A DNA stretch of 9,912 bases. Origin: CAYSBK01 sp964429265. GTDB lineage: Bacteria > Planctomycetota > Phycisphaerae > Sedimentisphaerales > Anaerobacaceae. Positions 1 to 8,019 of the stretch are shown in pieces (within the stretch, counting starts at the first letter, position 1; every line of letters begins with the position of its first letter). The notes under the pieces were generated by a model that was not told the origin of the DNA, did no database searches, and saw nothing but the letters and a program-made list of their open reading frames with translations. The stretch covers positions 1 through 9,912 of the forward strand of contig CAYSBK010000082.1 of assembly GCA_964429265.1 (NCBI GenBank). The letters are read 5' to 3'. A program made the translations under genes and the position numbers.

Positions 1-695
1 GCTTTTTCCACTCGCTGTTTCTTCCGGCTGCCGCTGCAGGGCCGCAATTCTCTTTCCGCCGGTGCGGGTTGCCATTTGCCGCAGTGCTTTTCCACCTGCG
101 AGCAAATCTCTTCCCAGCAGAAGTTGCCGGCAAAGGCGACCACCATATTGTTCGGAACGTACCGCCTCGAAAAATACTGCCGCATCTGCTCGGCCGTAAG
201 CGCGGTTATGCTCTGCTCCGTACCCAGCACGCTGGAGGCGCACGGATGACCCTCGAAGTGAAGGCTGCGACACCTGTCCACCACGTCGAAGCTGGGCAGG
301 TCCTTGTACATCGCGATTTCTTCCTTGATGACGTTTTTCTCCATCTCGAAATCCGTCTCCCGCAGCGCAGGACGCATAAGTTCAACCCACAACCCCGTCA
401 CCTCGCGCAGGTAGCGTGGCAACACCGCCGCGTAGAAAACCGTGTTCTCCTCGCTGGTGAAGGCATTGTAGCGTGCGCCCGCGCCGTCGAAGGCCCGGTT
501 CACCGCCAGCGCATCGAGCTTCTCGGTGCCCTTGAACAGCATATGCTCCAGGAAATGAGAAACGCCGTTTATCTGTTCGCTTTCGTCCCTCGAACCGGTC
601 CTCACGAAAAACCCCACCGCCGCCGACTTGGCCGAGCCGTTCACCTCGCCGATCACCGTCAGCCCATTGTCAAGTTGTTTTATCTGGAACTCCAT
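1..695 (-). CDS. M16 family zinc peptidase, catalytic subunit (3' end cut by window edge)
   Basis: The minus-strand frame opens with ATG at 693-695 and stays open to base 3, giving 231 visible codons; the C-terminal half lies outside the window. The N-terminus begins MEFQIKQLDNGLTVIGE, a normal M16 opening. The inverted zinc motif HFLEH is intact at residues 47-51 (H47, E50, H51), and the third ligand is probably E126 in the KEEIAMYKD segment, at the usual spacing. M16B peptidases are clam-shell zinc proteases that degrade peptides or process precursors. The start is well set: AGGA at 701-704 lies five bases upstream and overlaps the stop codon of the preceding gene (703-705), suggesting translational coupling. 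Because that neighbour is a non-catalytic M16 homologue, this is probably the active half of a heterodimer. No signal peptide is evident, so it is probably cytoplasmic. Confidence 0.92.
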   Translation of the reverse strand, partial: MEFQIKQLDNGLTVIGEVNGSAKSAAVGFFVRTGSRDESEQINGVSHFLEHMLFKGTEKLDALAVNRAFDGAGARYNAFTSEENTVFYAAVLPRYLREVTGLWVELMRPALRETDFEMEKNVIKEEIAMYKDLPSFDVVDRCRSLHFEGHPCASSVLGTEQSITALTAEQMRQYFSRRYVPNNMVVAFAGNFCWEEICSQVEKHCGKWQPAPAERELRPCSGSRKKQRVEK

Positions 696-702
696 ATTTG
701 TC

Positions 703-1935
703 CTATTCAACCGAGACCTGTTCCGGCCCGATCGTCACCACCGTGAAATCCTCGAACCTGTTACGCCGAAGGAAATCTTCCACCGACCCGACGCTCGTGC
801 GGTCGATCTGGGCCTCGATTTCCGCGATGCTGCGGACCCTGCCCAGGATGTAGTAGTCCGCGGCGATCGCCGAGGCCCGACTGGACGTCGATTCGCTCTG
901 CATTATCAACGAGCTTTTCAGTCCCACCCTGGCCCGCTCGATCTCCTCCGGCTCGATGCTCCCGCTTAGACCGCGAAACTGCTCCATAACCACGTCGAGC
1001 GTTTCCTGTGCCTTCTCCGGAACGGTGCCCGCGTAGCAGATTATGCCGGCCGCCTGCTTCAGCCCGTGATAGCGCGCGCCGACGGCGTAGCAAAGCCCGC
1101 GCTTCTCCCGCACCTCCGTAAACAGCCTCGAGCTCATCCCACCCGACAGAACGCCGACGGCCATCCTCGCGTCGTAATAGTCGCCGTGGTCAGGCGTAAC
1201 CGTCCCCGTCATCACGCCGATGTGCACCTGTGCGCCGGGATTGTGAATGTGCGTGTATTCTTCGCCCCTTTCGCCAAGTTGCAGCGGCTTCTCGCGCCCG
1301 GGCGACTCCGCCCCAAACAGCGCTTCAACCTCTTTCACCAGACTGTCGAAATCGTAATTGCCCGCAACCGCCAGAATCGTCCGCGACAGGTCGAAGTTTT
1401 CACGCACCAGCCGCCGAACCCCTTCGCAATCCAGACCCCTGAGCTGCGCAATGTCGCCGACGGTGCTGCGACCCAGCGGGCTGGGATAGAACCGCTGCCG
1501 CACTTCCAGCGCCACCTTCTGACGCGGGTCGTCGTCCAGCGCCTTCACGGCCTCGATCGCCAGTTGGCGCACCGGCTCGAACTCGGCCTCGCAAAGCCGC
1601 GGCGACAAGATCACGTCGGCGTATAGTTTCAGCGCCTCGGCCAGGTTGCTCGATTCCAGCGCCGCGGCGATGCTTATGTGGCTGGTGCCGACCGAACTGC
1701 TGCGGTGCAGGCCCAGGCCGTCCAGCGCATCGCCGAGCTGCCTGTTGTCCTTCTCGCCCGCCCCGCGGAATATCCACTCCGCCGCAACGTTCGCCGCCCC
1801 GCAGAAGCCTTCCGGCAACACCGCCGCACCTGCCGGAAGCAGAAAACAAAAGGCGACCGATTCGACCGACTTCATAGGTTCGGCCAAAATCACCATCCCG
1901 TTGCCCAGCCTATGCATCTGTACCGTATCTGTCAC
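703..1935 (-). CDS. M16 family peptidase-like protein, non-catalytic subunit
   Basis: 410 residues, the usual length of a bacterial M16B subunit. The opening (MHRLGNGMVILAEP) and the C-terminal motif VREKRGLCYAVGARY (R276, Y283) are typical; the R/Y pair is the substrate-binding feature of M16 proteins. The zinc motif is gone: where the downstream gene has HFLEH this protein has NVAAE at residues 49-53, aligned by the flanking G-x-x and the following FRG/FKG. It therefore cannot bind the catalytic zinc as usual and is probably the partner subunit of the peptidase encoded seven bases downstream, as in known two-gene M16B heterodimers. The start is GTG at 1933-1935, supported by a strong AAGGAG at 1943-1948 with seven bases of spacing. 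No signal peptide is seen. A candidate promoter lies at 1969-1997. Confidence 0.93.
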   Translation of the reverse strand: MTDTVQMHRLGNGMVILAEPMKSVESVAFCFLLPAGAAVLPEGFCGAANVAAEWIFRGAGEKDNRQLGDALDGLGLHRSSSVGTSHISIAAALESSNLAEALKLYADVILSPRLCEAEFEPVRQLAIEAVKALDDDPRQKVALEVRQRFYPSPLGRSTVGDIAQLRGLDCEGVRRLVRENFDLSRTILAVAGNYDFDSLVKEVEALFGAESPGREKPLQLGERGEEYTHIHNPGAQVHIGVMTGTVTPDHGDYYDARMAVGVLSGGMSSRLFTEVREKRGLCYAVGARYHGLKQAAGIICYAGTVPEKAQETLDVVMEQFRGLSGSIEPEEIERARVGLKSSLIMQSESTSSRASAIAADYYILGRVRSIAEIEAQIDRTSVGSVEDFLRRNRFEDFTVVTIGPEQVSVE

Positions 1936-1968
1936 GTGCGATCTCCTTCAGCGTTACGGTCGGTGCGT

Positions 1969-1997
1969 ATATTAACGGCCTCGACGTGCCTTGTCAC
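1969..1997 (-). promoter_or_regulatory. Candidate sigma70-type promoter for the M16 pair
   Basis: On the minus strand GTGACA (1992-1997, five of six matches to TTGACA) is followed by 17 bases and TAATAT (1969-1974, four of six to TATAAT). It lies about 35 bases upstream of the GTG start of the first M16 gene, inside the 131-base gap after the zinc-ribbon gene. The pair therefore may be transcribed independently of smc. Seen by eye only; no transcription data. Confidence 0.4.
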
Positions 1998-2066
1998 CGC
2001 CATTTTCAAAAAGTACCTGCGCCCGCCCCGCCGAAGCAATGCTTATCCAACGGCCAGGTTCTGGAA

Positions 2067-2366
2067 CTAGCCGGTCAGCAATAAGTACAGCTTCACCACA
2101 AGGTGCACCGCAAGGTACACCGCCAGTACCGTAATGGCTATGACAATCGCCGTTATGATGAGCTTCGTAACGACCTTGTAGCGGGGATTCAACCACACCA
2201 GCGGCAGCGCCAGCGGACCAACGCACAGTATCGCCACCACCACCACCGAGGTGCTGAAATACCATTTCTGCCCCGGTTCCGCCGATTTGTCCAGAAACTC
2301 TCCGCAGAAGCGACACTTTATCGCGTCGTCCTGGATCTCTTCTGCACAAAAGGGACATTTCTTCAT
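2067..2366 (-). CDS. Small zinc-ribbon protein with two membrane segments
   Basis: From the ATG at 2364-2366 the product is 99 residues and starts MKKCPFCAEEIQDDAIKCRFCGEFL-like: two CxxC knuckles (CPFC and CRFC, 10 residues apart) form a small zinc ribbon of a very common bacterial type. After a short polar linker come two hydrophobic stretches, about residues 38-58 and 68-93, separated by NPRYK, so the protein is probably an integral membrane protein with a cytoplasmic ribbon. The family usually begins at MKKCPFC, so this start was chosen. An in-frame ATG at 2394-2396 would add ten residues (MPAAYFASDA); neither start has a clear ribosome-binding site. It follows the smc stop by 18 to 48 bases and is probably in the smc transcript. 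The function is unknown; the ribbon suggests binding of protein or nucleic acid rather than catalysis. Confidence 0.82.
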   Translation of the reverse strand: MKKCPFCAEEIQDDAIKCRFCGEFLDKSAEPGQKWYFSTSVVVVAILCVGPLALPLVWLNPRYKVVTKLIITAIVIAITVLAVYLAVHLVVKLYLLLTG

Positions 2367-2414
2367 CGCGTCTGACGCAAAATATGCCGCCGGCATCCCC
2401 GCACCGGCCCACTG

Positions 2415-5400
2415 CTACGCCACTGCCGCCGCTTCCTGCTGCTGCTCGAACCTGTTGAATGCGACGCTTATCTTCTTGCTCACACCCCGCGTCTGCATCG
2501 TTATCCCGAACAACTCGTCCGCGATGCTCATCGTGCGCTTCGAGTGCGTGATTATGATGAACTGCGAATCCTGCACGAAATCCTGAAGTATCATATTGAA
2601 TCGCTCGTTGTTCGCCTCGTCCAGCGGCGCGTCTATCTCGTCAAGGAAGCAGAACGGCGACGGCTTCGTCTTGAAAATCGCGAAAAGCAACGCTATCGCC
2701 GTCATTGATTTCTCCCCCCCGCTCAGCAGCGAGATGCTTCGCGTCTCCTTGCCCGGCGGCCGCGCTATTATTTCAATCGGCGCTTCCAGTATGTCGTCGG
2801 CCTCTTCGAGAACGATGTCGGCCTTGCCCCCGCCGAAAAGTTTTCTGAAAAGCTCCTGGAAGTTCGTGCGAATCTGCTCAAACGTGTAACGGAACTTGTC
2901 CCTGCTGTCACGGTTCAGGCGATTTATCAACTGCTGCAACTGCGCCTTGCTCTCGTTGAGGTCCTCGAGCTGCCGGGTCAGGAACTCGTGCCGCTGCTCC
3001 AGCGATTCCTGTTCCGATATCGCATCCACGTTCACGTTGCCCAGCCGCTCAATCTTGCCCCGCAACTCCGCTATCTCGGCCCGCACCTGCTCCCAGTCAA
3101 CGTCGCTTTCCTCGTAGTGCTCGTAGGCCTCTGCAAGCTCAAGCCCCAGCTCCTCGCGGACCCTTTCCACGAGGTCCTGGTTCTTCACTTCGAGCTGGCC
3201 CAGAACCACCTTCACCTCGTTTATCTGCTGTTCGAGTTCGCCCTGCCGGCCCCGCTGCGACCTGAGACGCTGCTCGGTGTCCTCTTTCTCGGCGACAAGC
3301 TCCGCCACCCGCCGCTGCAGCTCTCTGCTGCACTGCTGGCTCTTTTCTTTCTCCACGTAAAGCTGCGAAACCTCCGCTTCGAGATGCAGGATTTGCCTTT
3401 GCGACCGGCTCATCTGCTCGGCAAGGGACTTGAGCTCCTGGCCCGCCGAGCTTACGGCGTTGTGGTTCTCCTGAAGCCTGGCGGCAAGGCCCTCTATCGC
3501 TTGCTCACCTGCCTTTTCCTGCTCGCCGAGTTGCCCAAGCTCCACTCGAAGCTCGGTCAACCTCACGCTCTGCTGCTGGTGCCTGGCCTTCTGCTGGGCG
3601 TACTGCTGGTCGAGCTTCTTGATACGCTCGGTGCGCTCGGCATTGACCTGCTCCAGTTCCTCCAATCGCTGCTTCGAGTCGTATTCCTTTTGCACCGCCT
3701 GGGCGATCTGTTCCTGTAGCATCTCGATTTCGCCCGCAAGCAACGGCTCCTGTTCGCGAAGCCGGGAGATCTCGCCTTCCAGCACGGCCAGCTTCGACTC
3801 CACCTGCATCTTTTCGGTGTTCGCCTCGTAGATCGACGTGCGAAGCTCCTTGCACAGCCTGCCCAGATGTTCGTTGTCGCGACTATCCCGCTCGATCTGC
3901 GATTCGAGGTCGCGGATTTCGCCCTGCACCCTCTCGATCGTCTGCTCGAGCTGCCGAAGCCGGCTCTTGCGCGATATCAGCCCCGCGGTCCTGCCCAGAG
4001 GCCCCAGCTTTATACAGCCGCCGCCGACCAGTTCACCACTCGGCGTAACAAACGTGTACTCGCCGTTGAATCGCTTCGACAACTCCAGCGCAACGTCCAC
4101 CGACTCGACAATAACGGTCTTGCCGAGCAACGCCCACACCAGCGCCGCAAACCGGCTGGGTGTCCGCACGAACTGGGCAACCCTGCCCCTGACGCCCTCG
4201 ACCTCCGCGAAATCAGTCGTATCAACGAAAGGCTTGACCGAGTCCATACAGATGAAGCTGACCCTGCCCTCCAGCGACTTTATGAACTCCTTCTCGGCCG
4301 CCAGCCTCGCGGTGCTGTTGACGATAAGCGCCTCGGCCCTGCCCTGCAGCGCAGCCTCCACCGCCGAGGCATATTCCACGTCCGCCGAAACCACGTCCGC
4401 CAGAAGCGCCTCGACGTAGTCGAACCTGCCCTGCTCGACCGAGCGCTCCTTCAGAATCGTTTTGACCGCGTTGCTGAGGCCCTGCCGCTTGGCTTCCATC
4501 TCCGCCAGAACCGACCGCTCGCTGTTCAGCGCGCTGTGGGTCTCTCTCGTCCCGGCAAGCTTCGCCGCCGCCTCGCTGGTTTTCTTCTCCAGTTGCTGCC
4601 GCTGCTTACGCTTGGCCTCGAGGCTTTCCTGCAGATCGGCCAGCACCTTCTCGATGTCCCCAAGCCGGGCCTGCTGCCGGGCCTTCTCGGTAAGCAGTTT
4701 TTCAAGCTCGCAGTGACTGCTTCGGACCTGGTCGGCAAGACGCTGCTTCTGGCTGGCAAGGTTGCCCCGCTGAACGCTGATGCTCTGCAACTCGTTGTGC
4801 AGTTGGGCGGTCCTTCTTACTATGTCGATTATGCCCGACTTTTCGTCTTCGAGTTCCGCCTCCAGCGCCGCGCAGTCGGCGCTTAGCTGCTCGATCGCCT
4901 TGCTGATCTCTTCCGCCGCCTGCTGCTTCTGCCGGCGGACGTCGCGGATTTGACGCTGACCCGCTTGTAGTTGCGCAAGTTGCTCGCTGAACTCGACTCT
5001 CTGGCGACGCAGCTGCTCTATCCTGGCCGCCGCGGCATCCCGCCGCTGCTGCAATTCACCGATACGCGTTCTGAGAAACTCGATCTGCTGGGTGTGCTGC
5101 TCGATCTTGCTTCTGACCGCAACCAGGTTACTGCCGGCCCGATTGAGCTGCGATTCGGTATCGATAATCTGCCGACCCAGCTCACTCAGACGTGAATCGT
5201 CCCGACCAACCTCCGCCGCAACGGCTCCGAATTGCTCCTGCAAACCGGCAAGCCGTTCGCTTTCCCGGCGCTGTGCCTGCAGATTCTTCGAGTACTCCGA
5301 CAGCGCATACTTGACCTGCAGCTCTTTGAGCCGCTGACTGTATTGCAGGTAACTCCGCGCCTTGCCCGCCTGCAGCTTTATGCTCCGCAGGCTCCTGGTA

Positions 5401-5993
5401 ACCTCGGAAAGGATGTCCGCAAGCCGAAGCAGGTTCTGCTCGGTACGCTCCAGCTTGCGAAGCGCCTCCTTCTTGTGAGCCTTGTATTTGCTTATGCCGG
5501 CGGCCTCCTCGAATACGGCGCGCCTGTCGGTCTTCGTCGCGTTCAACAACTGCTCGATCTGGCCCTGCTCGATAATCGAGTAGGCACGGACGCCGACGCC
5601 CGTATCCATAAACAGTTCTCGAATATCCTTGAGCCGGCAAACCCTGCCGTTGATCCGGTACTCGCTGTCGCCGCTGGCAAGAATACGCCTGCTGATTTCC
5701 ACCTCGTCGGCGTCAATCGAAAGCTTGCGGTCGTTGTTCGACACAACCAGCGTAACCTCCGCGCAGCTCATCGGCTTGCGGCTGCTGCTGCCGCTGAAGA
5801 TTACATCCGCCATCTGCCCGCTTCGCAACTGCTTGGCGCTCTGCTCCCCGAGCACCCATTTCACGGCATCGACCACGTTGCTCTTGCCGCAGCCGTTCGG
5901 GCCGACGATCGCCGTTATCGCCGAGTCGAAGCGGAACTCCGTCTTGTCGGCAAAACTCTTGAACCCGTTCAGGATGATCTTTTCGAGTCTCAT
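2415..5993 (-). CDS. smc: Chromosome segregation/condensin ATPase SMC
   Basis: Complete 1192-residue SMC, normal length. The N-terminal head starts MRLEKIILNGFKSFADKT and has Walker A GPNGCGKSN at residues 31-39. Long Gln/Glu/Arg-rich coiled coils span about 170-520 and 675-1030, flanking a hinge at about 525-675 (including EGVRGRVAQFV and TPSGELVGGG). The C-terminal head holds the ABC signature LSGGEKS (1090-1096), Walker B FCFLDEIDAP with D1118 and E1119, and the D-loop region near 1122-1128. SMC homodimers with ScpA/ScpB extrude DNA loops and organise and segregate the nucleoid. The signature and the THSKRTM and GVSKKISV endings separate it from RecN, SbcC and Rad50. ATG at 5991-5993 has GGAG six bases upstream. 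No scpA or scpB is nearby. A candidate promoter lies about 130 bases upstream, and a zinc-ribbon membrane protein gene follows in the same frame. Confidence 0.98.
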   Translation of the reverse strand: MRLEKIILNGFKSFADKTEFRFDSAITAIVGPNGCGKSNVVDAVKWVLGEQSAKQLRSGQMADVIFSGSSSRKPMSCAEVTLVVSNNDRKLSIDADEVEISRRILASGDSEYRINGRVCRLKDIRELFMDTGVGVRAYSIIEQGQIEQLLNATKTDRRAVFEEAAGISKYKAHKKEALRKLERTEQNLLRLADILSEVTRSLRSIKLQAGKARSYLQYSQRLKELQVKYALSEYSKNLQAQRRESERLAGLQEQFGAVAAEVGRDDSRLSELGRQIIDTESQLNRAGSNLVAVRSKIEQHTQQIEFLRTRIGELQQRRDAAAARIEQLRRQRVEFSEQLAQLQAGQRQIRDVRRQKQQAAEEISKAIEQLSADCAALEAELEDEKSGIIDIVRRTAQLHNELQSISVQRGNLASQKQRLADQVRSSHCELEKLLTEKARQQARLGDIEKVLADLQESLEAKRKQRQQLEKKTSEAAAKLAGTRETHSALNSERSVLAEMEAKRQGLSNAVKTILKERSVEQGRFDYVEALLADVVSADVEYASAVEAALQGRAEALIVNSTARLAAEKEFIKSLEGRVSFICMDSVKPFVDTTDFAEVEGVRGRVAQFVRTPSRFAALVWALLGKTVIVESVDVALELSKRFNGEYTFVTPSGELVGGGCIKLGPLGRTAGLISRKSRLRQLEQTIERVQGEIRDLESQIERDSRDNEHLGRLCKELRTSIYEANTEKMQVESKLAVLEGEISRLREQEPLLAGEIEMLQEQIAQAVQKEYDSKQRLEELEQVNAERTERIKKLDQQYAQQKARHQQQSVRLTELRVELGQLGEQEKAGEQAIEGLAARLQENHNAVSSAGQELKSLAEQMSRSQRQILHLEAEVSQLYVEKEKSQQCSRELQRRVAELVAEKEDTEQRLRSQRGRQGELEQQINEVKVVLGQLEVKNQDLVERVREELGLELAEAYEHYEESDVDWEQVRAEIAELRGKIERLGNVNVDAISEQESLEQRHEFLTRQLEDLNESKAQLQQLINRLNRDSRDKFRYTFEQIRTNFQELFRKLFGGGKADIVLEEADDILEAPIEIIARPPGKETRSISLLSGGEKSMTAIALLFAIFKTKPSPFCFLDEIDAPLDEANNERFNMILQDFVQDSQFIIITHSKRTMSIADELFGITMQTRGVSKKISVAFNRFEQQQEAAAVA

Positions 5994-6020
5994 ATGTCAC
6001 TCCGTGGCCTGCAACGTCCG

Positions 6021-6041
6021 CCGGCAGCAAATCCCTGCCGG
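6021..6041 (-). other. Hairpin in the smc 5' leader
   Basis: A perfect 7-bp inverted repeat, CCGGCAG (6021-6027) and CTGCCGG (6035-6041), with a 7-base loop. It lies between the predicted smc transcription start (about 6113) and the smc ATG, ending about 27 bases before the start codon. There is no T-run after it in the smc direction, so it is not a classical terminator. It may stabilise the leader or affect translation; its role is not known. Confidence 0.35.
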
Positions 6042-6119
6042 GCACGCACTTTTATTATCGGCCGAGCCTCTCCGTCGGCTTGACAAATAACCGATATTAC
6101 CCAACCTCAAACGTCACGC

Positions 6120-6147
6120 ATTATAGATGAAAAAATGGGTAAATCAA
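6120..6147 (-). promoter_or_regulatory. Candidate sigma70-type promoter for smc
   Basis: On the minus strand TTGATT (6142-6147) is followed by a 16-base A/T-rich spacer and a perfect TATAAT (6120-6125). The start of transcription would be near 6113, giving a leader of about 120 bases before the smc ATG. It is the only good promoter-like match in the 230-base gap between the FlgI-like gene and smc, and the region is conspicuously richer in A+T than its surroundings. Confidence 0.55.
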
Positions 6148-6175
6148 ACCACGAATCAGGCAGGCTTTTATCGGA

Positions 6176-6198
6176 CGGCGACCGTGACATAGTCGCCG
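6176..6198 (-). terminator. Possible transcription-end hairpin after the FlgI-like gene
   Basis: Perfect 7-bp inverted repeat CGGCGAC (6176-6182) and GTCGCCG (6192-6198) with a 9-base loop, 26 bases downstream of the TGA of the FlgI-like gene and just upstream of the smc promoter. This is a sensible place for a terminator, but it is followed by TCCGATAAAAG rather than a T-run, so intrinsic termination would be weak at best. Confidence 0.25.
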
Positions 6199-6223
6199 CG
6201 AAGTGATGTACGCCCCCCGCCGT

Positions 6224-7837
6224 TCAGCGGCCCCCGGGACTTTGTCCTATCGCCGGCAGAGGCCCCGCCCTGAACGCTGCATCCACCGCGCCGCTGTCGC
6301 ACAACTTTTTTATCAATGCTATCGTCCCGGCATAGGAAACGTTCAATCCCACCCGCACAAGCGTTCGCTTTTCCACCACCGGCTCTTCGCTCAGCTTGCG
6401 TATGATGTCGGCCAACTCGAACGAACTGGTCAGCTTCGCCACGTGGGCACGCCCCGGCACCTTCCGAATAAGCGATACATACGCCTGGCCCTTCGGGGCA
6501 TCTATCGTTATGCTGCCGTCGGCGGTCTCGATAAAAACGCCCTCTCTGACCCTGATCGGCGAACCGAACAGCACAATCCTCGGCCGGCCGCTGCGGCTGA
6601 CGTATATCTCCTTGCGCCTGGCGCGCGGCACCTGCTCAAGGTACATCGACCGCCCAAGCGCCTCCCGCACAACCGAAATATCGTCGAGCCGACGCAATTG
6701 CTCGTAGGCCGCGAACCGAACCTCGAATTGCCTGTCATCCAACAGCTCCATCGCAACCGAAGCAGCGTCTCTGCGAGCCGCCGCATCCGCCAGCGCTTTC
6801 AGCGCCGCCACCCGGTACCGCGACCCCGGCGTCCTCGCTATCGCCGCCAGTACTGCCGCTGCCCCCTCGTCGCCGACGTAAAGCGCGCACCTGGCCGCCC
6901 GGAACCGTACCTCCTCGCTGGCCGAATTGAACAACACCGCAAGCTTCCGAATACTGGCCCTTCCTATCGCCTCCAGGCCAACCTCCGCCTGGTACTTCTC
7001 CGCCGACCCGGCAAGTTTCATAGCGAATTTGTCTATCCGTTCCGCCGTCAACTGCGGCGTCGAAACCACGTACGTCGCCTTCACCACGTCGATGAAACGC
7101 TGCCTTCGCTGGGCGTACCCGGACGGAATCCTCAGCCGAATCAACTCCGGCGCGACCGCCTCCGCCGTGCCCTGCCCGAAACGGGTATTCAGAACGTTAC
7201 TGATACGCCGGGCCACGATGTAATCGGGTTCCCGCAACGCCAGCGTGATCGGATAACGCGTTCGGGCCTGCCCCCCTGCCAGGATGTACCCGGCTCGCGC
7301 CTCCGACCCGCCCGGGTCGATCGGGTCGATGAAGACGGGCCCCTCCGCCGTCCCCAGCACCCGCGTGTTCAGCCCGAACGTACCCGCCCCGAAAAGTTCC
7401 GCCTTGTACAGCCAGCCGCCACGCAGCGAAGTTGTCCGCGTCTCGCCAAGCGCCTCCACCCGCAGGTCGAACCGTTGCGACCAGGTCCTCGCCGGCATCA
7501 ATCCCGTCAGCCGAACCACCGCCGTGTTGGCATCGGCGATCAATTCGTCCGCGTCCGTCCCCGCCGGCAACTGCGACAGGATATATCGCCTCAGGTACGA
7601 CCGTACCCGTGGCGGGCATTCCCGCGAGCCTGTCCCCGCCAGCCCCCCTACCAGCCCGTAACCCTCCACCGGCACCACGTTCGGCGCGAAAACCTCCGTC
7701 ACCGACCCGATGGTCGCCGTCGCATCAAGCTTCACCGGCGCCGGCGCTTTCCCAGCCGGCCCGCCGCAGCCGCCCAGCCATAACAACGTCGCAGCCAGCA
7801 CCGCAACAACTACATTTCCCGCCCTGCAGCCTTCCAT
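6224..7837 (-). CDS. FlgI-like (P-ring family) lipoprotein with inserted HEAT-like repeats
   Basis: 537 residues from the ATG at 7835-7837. The N-terminus is a lipoprotein signal peptide: hydrophobic run at about 8-22, then lipobox LGGC with Cys24. Next come FlgI hallmarks: VEGYGLVGGLAGTG at about 57-70, then SLRGGWL at 137-143. Residues about 290-400 are helical, Ala/Arg-rich and HEAT-like (for example EEVRFRAARCALYVG and FEVRFAAYEQLRRL). The extreme C-terminus, GLNVSYAGTIALIKKLCDSG at about 497-516, again resembles the FlgI end. FlgI forms the periplasmic P-ring around the flagellar rod, but it normally has a plain Sec signal and about 350-370 residues, so this is a divergent, probably lipid-anchored periplasmic ring-like protein. 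The frame stays open upstream to a TTG at 7981, but the signal peptide and a promoter at 7886-7914 favour this start. No flagellar genes are visible nearby. Confidence 0.83.
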   Translation of the reverse strand: MEGCRAGNVVVAVLAATLLWLGGCGGPAGKAPAPVKLDATATIGSVTEVFAPNVVPVEGYGLVGGLAGTGSRECPPRVRSYLRRYILSQLPAGTDADELIADANTAVVRLTGLMPARTWSQRFDLRVEALGETRTTSLRGGWLYKAELFGAGTFGLNTRVLGTAEGPVFIDPIDPGGSEARAGYILAGGQARTRYPITLALREPDYIVARRISNVLNTRFGQGTAEAVAPELIRLRIPSGYAQRRQRFIDVVKATYVVSTPQLTAERIDKFAMKLAGSAEKYQAEVGLEAIGRASIRKLAVLFNSASEEVRFRAARCALYVGDEGAAAVLAAIARTPGSRYRVAALKALADAAARRDAASVAMELLDDRQFEVRFAAYEQLRRLDDISVVREALGRSMYLEQVPRARRKEIYVSRSGRPRIVLFGSPIRVREGVFIETADGSITIDAPKGQAYVSLIRKVPGRAHVAKLTSSFELADIIRKLSEEPVVEKRTLVRVGLNVSYAGTIALIKKLCDSGAVDAAFRAGPLPAIGQSPGGR

Positions 7838-7885
7838 AAGCACAAGCACCCCGATGCATTTCTCGCCTCTGCAATCGCCGCCCAA

Positions 7886-7914
7886 ATCATAAACCCCGCC
7901 CTGCACCGCGTCAA
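7886..7914 (-). promoter_or_regulatory. Candidate sigma70-type promoter for the FlgI-like gene
   Basis: On the minus strand TTGACG (7909-7914, five of six) is followed by exactly 17 bases and TATGAT (7886-7891, five of six). Transcription would begin near 7879, leaving a leader of about 40 bases before the ATG at 7837. This is one of the two best promoter matches in the window. It argues against any start for that gene further upstream than about 7880. Confidence 0.55.
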
Positions 7915-8019
7915 CATCCTTTTCGCCCCCCTGCCGCCACGCCGTCGCAACCGGCCCCGCCCCGCGGCAATCTCTCCTCAATCATCTTCGCCGAAACAAA
8001 ACAATCAGCAGAAAGGCCA

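Noticed and set aside
761..1849. Minus- and plus-strand shadow frames inside the non-catalytic M16 gene (for example 761-1093, 1066-1626 and 1400-1849)
   Set aside because: They overlap a gene with clear family motifs, and their translations are Arg/Gly/Ala-rich with no domain signature.
1972..2412. 146-codon minus-strand frame overlapping the zinc-ribbon gene
   Set aside because: It is an alternate frame of the same segment. The zinc-ribbon frame has two CxxC knuckles and two membrane segments, whereas this one has no recognisable feature.
3867..6083. Several long plus-strand open frames opposite smc
   Set aside because: All are antisense to a certain, full-length SMC gene and show only Leu/Arg-rich low-complexity translation.
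6080..6108. Plus-strand TTGACA at 6080-6085 as a promoter
   Set aside because: There is no acceptable -10 box at 16-18 bases and no plus-strand gene downstream.
6203..7783. 526-codon plus-strand open frame
   Set aside because: It is antisense to the FlgI-like gene, is extremely Arg/Pro-rich and has no recognisable motif. It is a product of the G+C-rich codon pattern of the opposite strand.
7838..7981. Upstream extension of the FlgI-like gene to a TTG at 7981
   Set aside because: It would bury the lipoprotein signal peptide 48 residues inside the protein and would lie upstream of the good promoter at 7886-7914.
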